NCBI GenBank assembly: GCA_029225565.1
Contig: JAQXWS010000032.1
Coordinates: 1-44,768, forward strand
DNA: 44,768 nt
Direction: 5' to 3'
Origin: Eubacteriales bacterium
GTDB taxonomy: Bacteria; Bacillota; Clostridia; Oscillospirales; Acutalibacteraceae
The position numbers and the translations under genes were made by a program. Shown here piece by piece: positions 39,486 through 44,768 of this stretch (its first letter is position 1; the number at the start of each line of letters is the position of its first letter). The notes beneath the pieces were generated by a model. That model did not search any database. It had not been told where the DNA came from and saw only the letters and a list, made by a program, of their open reading frames with translations.

Positions 39486-40382
39486 TTAATAATTGTTGCT
39501 GATAATTTTTTCTGCAAGCTCCGGCGTAATAAAATCAAAATACATAATACCGTAATATTTTTTGCTATCCAACGGATAATCCAAAAAACGAGAGTTGATA
39601 TACTCTGCATTGGCCTGTGGACCGAGAACGCCGCCGGCGGTAGAAAAAAAGCATATTACATAACTGCCATCGCTGCCAAAAGCCCCTCTGCTGTCCAAAA
39701 ACGGAAGATTGCACTTGCTCCATCTGGTGTGCGGCGCGTACCTGAATCTGTCCATAATAACAAATTCGGCGCCGTCTATTGAGCGAGTGTCCAGCCTTGC
39801 CGGCTCCGACACAAAACCATCCTGCTCAATATATCCGGAAAAGTCGATACCCGTGTTACTGTCACAAAAATCCGGATTGCTTTTGTCCAAACTGCAGCGT
39901 CTTACCAGCACCAGCTTGCCCCTGACCTCCCCCAGTGTAGGAATCCTGTTTTCTGCATACCATCTGCTCTCGTTACCCCGAATATAGGTGTAAAACAGGT
40001 TGGCAAAGCATCTTTCCATATCCTTGTTGTTATCATTTTTGAACTGAAAAATAATACTCTCGCCGGGGTGCTCGTCCAAAAAGCGGTAGCAATTCTCCAA
40101 CAAATCACCCAGCTCCATCTGCGCTCCCCGGAGATTGCGGGTTTTGTATATCCCGGCTAATCCGTGGACCATACCCAGGCGGTTGCCCAGCGGCTTTACT
40201 CTGACATCCAGGGCGCGAACGCCCGTGCATAGCTGCTGATAGATACTCATGCTCTGGCATTTTGTAAGCCTTTTCAGAGGCACATATCGGGCGGCACAGT
40301 CGTGAGCTCCCGGTATATCCAAGCCGAAAAGATTGCAGTTATCATCAATATCCTTTTGCCAATCCTGCAAGTTCAACTTCAT
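39486..40382 (-). CDS. PI-PLC-like (phosphatidylinositol phospholipase C X-domain) protein
   Basis: The 298-residue protein matches the bacterial PI-PLC X-domain: the two catalytic histidines are in LDIPGAHDCA (His27) and LGMVHGLAG (His73), with CTGVRALDVRV between them, as in Bacillus PI-PLC. Later blocks include DEHPGESIIFQFKND and GKLVLVRRC. Secreted homologues cleave phosphatidylinositol or GPI anchors. Here no signal peptide is visible with the start chosen at ATG 40380-40382 (MKLNLQDWQKD; GGTGAT upstream, promoter at 40399-40427), so export or a different substrate is uncertain. In-frame codons upstream would add a hydrophobic segment but lie at or before the predicted transcript start. 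Divergent from the CehA-like pair. Confidence 0.8.
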   Translation of the reverse strand: MKLNLQDWQKDIDDNCNLFGLDIPGAHDCAARYVPLKRLTKCQSMSIYQQLCTGVRALDVRVKPLGNRLGMVHGLAGIYKTRNLRGAQMELGDLLENCYRFLDEHPGESIIFQFKNDNNKDMERCFANLFYTYIRGNESRWYAENRIPTLGEVRGKLVLVRRCSLDKSNPDFCDSNTGIDFSGYIEQDGFVSEPARLDTRSIDGAEFVIMDRFRYAPHTRWSKCNLPFLDSRGAFGSDGSYVICFFSTAGGVLGPQANAEYINSRFLDYPLDSKKYYGIMYFDFITPELAEKIISNNY

Positions 40383-40398
40383 TATTATCACCAAAAAA

Positions 40399-40427
40399 AT
40401 TATAGCATTTTTGTACAACATACGCAA
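40399..40427 (-). promoter_or_regulatory. Promoter of the PI-PLC-like gene
   Basis: TTGCGT and TATAAT on the minus strand with a 17-bp spacer, only about 17 bases before the start codon, giving a very short leader. Confidence 0.55.
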
Positions 40428-40447
40428 TAGAAACATAGGAGTGTCAA

Positions 40448-40456
40448 TGGTATAAT
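40448..40456 (+). promoter_or_regulatory. Extended -10 promoter of the 144-residue gene
   Basis: TGGTATAAT is an extended -10; the -35 region is poor. The start codon follows about 24 bases later after AAAGGAAG. Confidence 0.5.
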
Positions 40457-40479
40457 AGATATACAAAGGAAGTATTATT

Positions 40480-40914
40480 ATGCATATTTTTTCTGCAAAG
40501 GGCAAAATCACTCCCCAACAGGACAAAACAAATGTGGCGCTGTGCTTTACTGTTCCCCATGGAGTGACAAAGCTGATAGTTAACTACAACTACACCCCAA
40601 AATATATCGACAACGAGCATACTGCCGCATTAGCCATTACCAACGGCCTAAAAAAATACAATGTTGAGGTAATCAATGCCTCAGCTTTTCTTCCTGTGCC
40701 TAATTTGGTTACTCTGTCCTTTGACGAAAACGGTGAGTACCGCGGCGCATGCCACAGACAGCCCAATCGGCAGACCGTAGTCATTGCCGAGGTTGACAGC
40801 ACCCCCGGAATACACAACCGTCCTGTCAGCCCGGGACAATGGGATGTGGTACTGAATGTACACTACGCAGGCTGTGATATGGACTACAGCATTGATATTG
40901 AGGGGGTGGAATAA
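40480..40914 (+). CDS. Small protein of unknown function paired with a PHP hydrolase
   Basis: I do not recognise the 144-residue protein as a named family. It has no signal peptide or membrane span, and a mainly beta-strand character (VALCFTVPHGVTKLIVNYNY; QWDVVLNVHYAGCDMDYSID). It ends 2 bases before the PHP gene, so the two are translationally linked. In CehA/McbA-type metallohydrolases the PHP domain is often preceded by an accessory beta domain, and this could be that domain as a separate gene; this is inference. The start ATG follows AAAGGAAG. Confidence 0.75.
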   Translation: MHIFSAKGKITPQQDKTNVALCFTVPHGVTKLIVNYNYTPKYIDNEHTAALAITNGLKKYNVEVINASAFLPVPNLVTLSFDENGEYRGACHRQPNRQTVVIAEVDSTPGIHNRPVSPGQWDVVLNVHYAGCDMDYSIDIEGVE

Positions 40915-40916
40915 TA

Positions 40917-41867
40917 ATGAGCTATTTACCTTGCGAGCTGCATTGTCACACAGTACATAGCGACGGCGACTTTTTGCCCCGGGAATTACAAAAAGAGGCG
41001 TTGAAGGACCACCTGGCGCTGATAGCCCTTACCGACCACAATACCGACAGCGGATGTGCACAGCTGGACGACAGCATCATCCCTGCAATTCACGGCATAG
41101 AGTGGACTACCTACTACGGCCACATGCTGGTGCTGGGGGCAAAAAGAATGGTGGACTGGCGCAACGCAACCCCCGACAATATTGACGCCAAAATAGAAGA
41201 GGTCAAGCAGGCCGACGGAATAGTGGGCGTGGCGCACCCATTCCAGCTGGGCAGTCCTATGTGTACCGGCGGCAGATGGGAATTCAATGTGCAGAACTGG
41301 GACAATGTGGACTATATGGAAATATGGCATACCGCATTTTCCTTTGATAATTACGAAAACGACAAGGCGCTGGCACTATGGACTCAGCTGCTGGACCGGG
41401 GACATCACATAGCCTGCACCTACGGCAGGGACTGGCACCGTATCGAGAGCAGCGGTCACTACGGATGCACCTATGTGGACATTGACGGAGAGATTAACCA
41501 ATCCAACGCTCTTGCAGCCATAAAGGCAGGCAGAACCGTGGCGTCCACCGGCGCAAAGCTGTTTTTCCGCGCTCATCAGCGGGGCAACACCTACAATATC
41601 GGCGACACTATGAGACGGGGTATGGCGGTATTCAGCTTTTTTACCGACCTCCATTCCAGAGAGAAAAGTGCCGGCACCGAGGAAATAGAATACAAAACCA
41701 TACGAGTGGTAACCAACGGCGGCAATGTGGTAATGGAAAGCGCTCTAACCGAACGCCATGTTACCATTGAGCTAAAGCGCAACCACTGGTACCGTGCAGA
41801 GCTATGGGGCACCGTCAACGGCCATAGCAAAATATTCGCCGTCACCTCACCGATATACACAAAATAG
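40917..41867 (+). CDS. CehA/McbA-like PHP-domain metallohydrolase
   Basis: The 316-residue protein has a PHP domain with metal ligands in CELHCHTVHSDGDFLP (His9, His11), LIALTDHNTDSG, GIEWTTYYGH, GVAHPFQLG and YGRDWHRIES. These motifs fit the CehA/McbA group of metallohydrolases and phosphoesterases, typically with a C-terminal beta domain, seen here from about 230 (VFSFFTDLHSREKS to the end). Substrate unknown. It is second in a pair with the 144-residue protein and divergent from a PI-PLC-like gene, so phospho-diester or carbohydrate-phosphate substrates are plausible. A terminator follows within 10 bases. Confidence 0.85.
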   Translation: MSYLPCELHCHTVHSDGDFLPRELQKEALKDHLALIALTDHNTDSGCAQLDDSIIPAIHGIEWTTYYGHMLVLGAKRMVDWRNATPDNIDAKIEEVKQADGIVGVAHPFQLGSPMCTGGRWEFNVQNWDNVDYMEIWHTAFSFDNYENDKALALWTQLLDRGHHIACTYGRDWHRIESSGHYGCTYVDIDGEINQSNALAAIKAGRTVASTGAKLFFRAHQRGNTYNIGDTMRRGMAVFSFFTDLHSREKSAGTEEIEYKTIRVVTNGGNVVMESALTERHVTIELKRNHWYRAELWGTVNGHSKIFAVTSPIYTK

Positions 41868-41874
41868 AATTAAC

Positions 41875-41905
41875 AACGCCTCCTTGTTAGTAGGAGGCGT
41901 TATTT
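41875..41905 (+). terminator. Terminator of the PHP gene
   Basis: AACGCCTCC and GGAGGCGTT form a 9-bp stem with a 9-nt loop, followed by ATTTGTC. The T-run is short. Confidence 0.65.
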
Positions 41906-41931
41906 GTCTAAAAAGGTAGATACTCAATCGA

Positions 41932-41967
41932 CAAAAAAAGACGCCCTCCCAGGAGAGCGTCTGTTTT
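41932..41967. terminator. Bidirectional terminator
   Basis: AGACGC and GCGTCT, with inner CTC/GAG pairing, form a stem with TTTTTTT on the minus strand and GTTTTT on the plus strand. No annotated minus-strand gene ends here, so it may belong to a small minus-strand transcript. Confidence 0.6.
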
Positions 41968-42253
41968 TAATACTAAATTACTTACTTGCCTCTTCTACTG
42001 CAACTGCGCAAGCAACTGTTGCACAGTTGCTACGTGAAAGCAGGTAATGACTTATTTTTTAATCATTTAGCCAAAAGAATTAGACACATCATTAAGTATT
42101 AAGGATGCGCCCATCATCATTTTTGCAACTCCATTATAAGATCATAACAAATAAAAGTCAACTATGAATAATATTAATATTAAGTTGAGTACCAAAAGTA
42201 GTCAAGTCTTAATCAAGTTTTGATAGCAACCTGCTGCAAGAGATACATTAATA
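41968..42253. other. Intergenic stretch before the methyltransferase gene
   Basis: No credible gene. The first third (about 41995-42045) is hairpin-forming: on the minus strand GCAACTG-TGCAA-CAGTTGC, with a further CAGTTGC after it that could compete for the same arm. The rest is AT-rich with AATATTAATATT at about 42169. Composition changes here from the mixed upstream genes to the AT-rich methyltransferase pair, so it may hold the boundary of an acquired segment. Confidence 0.4.
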
Positions 42254-42282
42254 TTGTAAAAGAAAAGATAATATGATACAAT
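42254..42282 (+). promoter_or_regulatory. Promoter of the methyltransferase-endonuclease pair
   Basis: TTGTAA and TACAAT with a 17-bp spacer, about 27 bases before the start codon. Confidence 0.55.
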
Positions 42283-42308
42283 ATTTATAATAATTGTGAG
42301 GTGATATT

Positions 42309-43403
42309 ATGGCAGGCAATGTTGATATGAATAAAGCCAAAAGTGCAAAAAATGATGAGTTTTACACTTTGTATTCCGATATACAAAAAGAGATCAATGC
42401 TTATATAGAATACAATCCAGATGTGTTTAGAGATAAGGTTATTTTATTACCTTGCGATGACCCTGATTGGAGTAATTTTACAAAGTTTTTTGCGCAGAAT
42501 TTTGAAAACTTTGGCATCAAAAAATTAATTAGTACAAGTTATGCACTTGATTCAAAGTACAACAATGTGCCATTGCAATTATCTTTGTTTGAAACGCAAT
42601 CACCTAAATTCGATGAAACAAAAACAAATTCTCACGGCAAGATTTTTACATTAACAAGAGATACAAATAATTCTGGCAGAATTGATATTGAAGATCTTGA
42701 ATGGGATTATTTAGAGGGTGATGGTGATTTCAGAAGTAATGAAGTAAAGGCACTTCGTGATGAGGCAGATATTATAATAACTAATCCACCATTTTCGTTG
42801 TTTAGAGAATTTTTATCTTGGATAACAAATGCAGACAAAGAATTTTTGATAATAGGAAATATAAATTGCATTTCTTATGTTGAAGTATTTAATTTAATAA
42901 AAAATAATAAAGCTTGGCTTGGAAATGGTATGGGTAGATGGATATCTGGTTTTGTTGTGCCAGATGATTATGAACTTTATGGAACGGAAGCTCGTGTTGA
43001 TGAAAACGGCAATAGAATTGTGGCAACAAATAATTGTTTGTGGTTAACTAACATTGAACATGGACGAAGAAAACAGCCATTAGCTTTAATGACAAAAACA
43101 GATAACATAAAATTTAGTAAGCACAAGCAGGTTAGAAATATTGGTTATAAGAAGTATGATAACTACGATGCAATTAATGTACCTTTTACAGATGCAATAC
43201 CAAGTGATTACGATGGAAACATGGGCGTTCCTATTACATTTTTAGACAAATATTGTCCAGAACAATTTGAAATAGTGGATGCAAACGATATACGAATAAA
43301 TGATTCTGTGCCATCAAAAAAGCACGGATTAATAAAAGATAAAGATAGTACTATTGATGGCAAGCCTACATACGCAAGACTTGTTATAAGGAGAAAAAGA
43401 TGA
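42309..43403 (+). CDS. EcoRI-family adenine-specific DNA methyltransferase
   Basis: The 364-residue protein resembles the EcoRI methylase family. It starts [19 protein letters not shown] and has the catalytic motif [17 protein letters not shown] (NPPF at 159-162) that marks N6-adenine methyltransferases. A core segment [18 protein letters not shown] precedes it and [21 protein letters not shown] falls after it (quoted in part: [13 protein letters not shown]). It would transfer methyl from S-adenosylmethionine to an adenine in a short target. Its target is not predictable; the DNA-recognition region differs from EcoRI. It overlaps the DUF262-HNH gene by 4 bases (ATGA). Base composition and codon use are clearly more AT-rich than genes to the left, suggesting transfer. 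Ribosome binding site GAGGTG. Confidence 0.88.
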   Translation: MAGNVDMNKAKSAKNDEFYTLYSDIQKEINAYIEYNPDVFRDKVILLPCDDPDWSNFTKFFAQNFENFGIKKLISTSYALDSKYNNVPLQLSLFETQSPKFDETKTNSHGKIFTLTRDTNNSGRIDIEDLEWDYLEGDGDFRSNEVKALRDEADIIITNPPFSLFREFLSWITNADKEFLIIGNINCISYVEVFNLIKNNKAWLGNGMGRWISGFVVPDDYELYGTEARVDENGNRIVATNNCLWLTNIEHGRRKQPLALMTKTDNIKFSKHKQVRNIGYKKYDNYDAINVPFTDAIPSDYDGNMGVPITFLDKYCPEQFEIVDANDIRINDSVPSKKHGLIKDKDSTIDGKPTYARLVIRRKR

Positions 43404-44563
43404 AAACAACATTAAGAACAGATTTAACCATAAGAGATATAAGCAATGGTTTTATTTATAATGAATATGAGGGCAAAGGTTTGTTTGGTTGGTCTGGTAA
43501 ATTAACCATTCAACCCGAATATCAAAGAAATTATATATATAACGATGGCAAAAAGGATGTTGCTGTTATTGATTCCTTAATGAATGAATATCCAATAGGT
43601 TTGTTATATTTTGTTAAAGTAGCAGAAGACAAATATGAAGTGCTTGATGGTCAACAAAGAATTACAAGCATAGGAAGATATGTAACCAACAAGTTTGCTG
43701 TAAAAGATAAAAATGGAATGGAACAAAACTTTGGTGGATTGGATTTGAGTATTCAAAAAAAGTTTTTAGATATTCCTTTAACAATATACATTTGCGAGGG
43801 TGAAGAACAAGAAATAAAAGAATGGTTTAAGACTATCAATATTGTTGGCGTTCCACTTAATGAGCAAGAATTGTTAAATGCAATTTACTCTGGAACATTT
43901 GTTACAAAAGCAAAAGAAATATTTAGTAACAGCCAAAATGCAAATATCCAAAAGTGGAGTGCGTATATAAAAGGAAATGTTGTTAGACAAGATTATTTGC
44001 GCACAGCGCTTGAATGGGTTAGCAAGGGCAACATTGATGCGTATATGAGCCAGCACAGATATGATGATAATATAAATGAGATAAAAACATATTTTGATAC
44101 AGTTATTGATTGGATTAATGCCGTTTTCGTGGATGTAAAAAAAGAAATGTGTGGACTTGAATGGGGCAGGCTCTATGAAGATTACCACGCAAATCCATAC
44201 AATCCATCAGAAATATCAAACAAATTAAATGAATTATACAATGATGAATTTGTTACTGATAAAAAAGGAATATGTGAGTATATTTTAGGTGGCTGCAAAG
44301 ATACAAAACTTTTGAATGTTCGTGTGTTTGATGAAAGAACAAAAAGAACTGTTTATAATCAGCAAACAACGACAGCAAAGGCAGCAGGTATTTCTAATTG
44401 TCCTCATTGCGCACTTGGCAACGGCGAAGAAAAAACAAAAATCTGGGAATTGAAAGATATGGATGCAGACCACATAACTGCGTGGAGTAAAGGTGGCGCA
44501 ACAGATATATCAAATTGTCAGATGTTATGCAAAACACATAATAGAGCCAAAGGCAATAGATAA
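43400..44563 (+). CDS. DUF262-HNH endonuclease, probable restriction partner
   Basis: The 387-residue protein has an N-terminal DUF262 domain, a ParB/Srx-like fold found in GmrS and BrxU, with [10 protein letters not shown] (38-47) and the nucleotide-site motif [12 protein letters not shown] (DGQQR 83-87). A helical middle is followed by a C-terminal HNH nuclease with CPHC (334-337), [12 protein letters not shown] (His358), ISNCQMLC (Asn372) and [10 protein letters not shown] (His380). In GmrSD-type enzymes this layout cuts modified DNA after NTP binding; here the linked methyltransferase suggests that the host mark either protects from or directs cleavage. It is coupled to the methyltransferase by a 4-base overlap and has the same AT-rich composition. 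A terminator follows. Confidence 0.88.
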   Translation: MKTTLRTDLTIRDISNGFIYNEYEGKGLFGWSGKLTIQPEYQRNYIYNDGKKDVAVIDSLMNEYPIGLLYFVKVAEDKYEVLDGQQRITSIGRYVTNKFAVKDKNGMEQNFGGLDLSIQKKFLDIPLTIYICEGEEQEIKEWFKTINIVGVPLNEQELLNAIYSGTFVTKAKEIFSNSQNANIQKWSAYIKGNVVRQDYLRTALEWVSKGNIDAYMSQHRYDDNINEIKTYFDTVIDWINAVFVDVKKEMCGLEWGRLYEDYHANPYNPSEISNKLNELYNDEFVTDKKGICEYILGGCKDTKLLNVRVFDERTKRTVYNQQTTTAKAAGISNCPHCALGNGEEKTKIWELKDMDADHITAWSKGGATDISNCQMLCKTHNRAKGNR

Positions 44564-44605
44564 CAAGTGCATACTAAATACATACAAAAGATATAATAAC
44601 AGTAT

Positions 44606-44638
44606 AGAGAGTAGAGGTTTATCCTCTGCTCTCTTTTT
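44606..44638 (+). terminator. Terminator of the methyltransferase-endonuclease pair
   Basis: AGAGAGTAGAGG and CCTCTGCTCTCT form a 12-bp stem with one mismatch and a 5-nt loop, followed by TTTTTG. Confidence 0.8.
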
Positions 44639-44696
44639 GTTTTATAAGCCTCTGCAAGGCGTTTTTTATATTAGTCAAAGTAATTTTTATTGATAA

Positions 44697-44768
44697 ATGG
44701 TAAAAGGTCATAAATGCACCACAAGAAAAAACACAAAGTGGTACAATTTAATCACAGGTGAGGGAAAG
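44697..44768 (+). CDS. Possible start of a further gene, cut by the window edge
   Basis: An open frame of 24 codons begins MVKGHKCTTRKNTKWYN and runs to the edge. It lies just after the terminator of the preceding pair. No convincing ribosome binding site is seen, so it may be chance. Confidence 0.25.
   Translation, partial: MVKGHKCTTRKNTKWYNLITGEGK

Noticed and set aside
41990..42060. Possible tRNA, tmRNA end or attachment site beside the methyltransferase pair
   Set aside because: No cloverleaf, no CCA end and no matching repeat at the other side of the pair.
1..44768. CRISPR arrays, rRNA, tRNA genes, transposases, integrases
   Set aside because: No regularly spaced repeats, no conserved rRNA or tRNA sequence and no transposase or integrase motif were seen on either strand.

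Overview
The window reads as chromosomal DNA of a low-to-moderate-GC Gram-positive anaerobe of the class Clostridia, probably a gut Oscillospiraceae/Ruminococcaceae-type organism. The evidence is the Firmicutes neighbourhood yloU-fakA-recG, a split transketolase, a short DtxR-type repressor, BspA-like leucine-rich repeats, near-consensus sigma-A promoters with 17-bp spacers, AGGAGG-type ribosome binding sites and many hairpin-plus-T-run terminators. The lineage is an inference from content; no rRNA or tRNA gene is present to test it.

Layout. 1-671: 5' part of a secreted leucine-rich-repeat protein (minus). 672-1065: a composite palindromic repeat. 1066-6722 (minus): central carbon genes, pgk-tpiA-gpmI and the two halves of transketolase. 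6833-10795 (minus): a Mur-ligase-like protein with a leucine-rich-repeat tail, then GTP-type PEP carboxykinase. 10960-15044 (minus): polA-rimI-tsaD. 15169-17724 (plus): dus-nagA-trmL with overlapping ends. 18010-18363 (minus): DtxR-type regulator. 18508-25510 (plus): YmdB-like phosphodiesterase, orphan peptide-binding lipoprotein, yloU, fakA, recG, PHP protein. 25552-28775 (minus): membrane-anchored metallophosphoesterase and a metal P-type ATPase with two His/Cys-rich clusters. 29149-29898 (plus): CHAP-domain exported protein behind a WalR-like box. 29976-33852 (minus): GPH-type symporter, unknown membrane-anchored protein, membrane M28 peptidase. 34034-36121 (plus): pyridoxal/pyridoxamine kinase, ECF S-component, small secreted fibronectin-III protein. 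36185-39382 (minus): DUF1846 protein and pyrG, each behind its own promoter-attenuator. 39486-41867: PI-PLC-like protein (minus) diverging from a two-gene CehA/PHP-like pair (plus). 42309-44563 (plus): an AT-rich pair, EcoRI-family adenine methyltransferase and DUF262-HNH endonuclease, overlapping by 4 bp.

The most interesting signals are regulatory. (1) A roughly 100-115-nt structured leader occurs twice, before gpmI and before the ECF S-component. Its hairpin loop is complementary to a downstream strand that runs into the Shine-Dalgarno sequence, and the hairpin stem shows compensatory changes between copies; it looks like a cis-regulatory RNA that I cannot assign to a known class. (2) pyrG and the adjacent DUF1846 gene have homologous start regions in which a terminator hairpin begins a few nucleotides after the predicted transcription start. 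(3) The methyltransferase/DUF262-HNH pair is a compact candidate restriction or defence module.

The annotation rests on reading the sequence only. Family names come from motif recognition; promoters and terminators are pattern calls; no database search was run.
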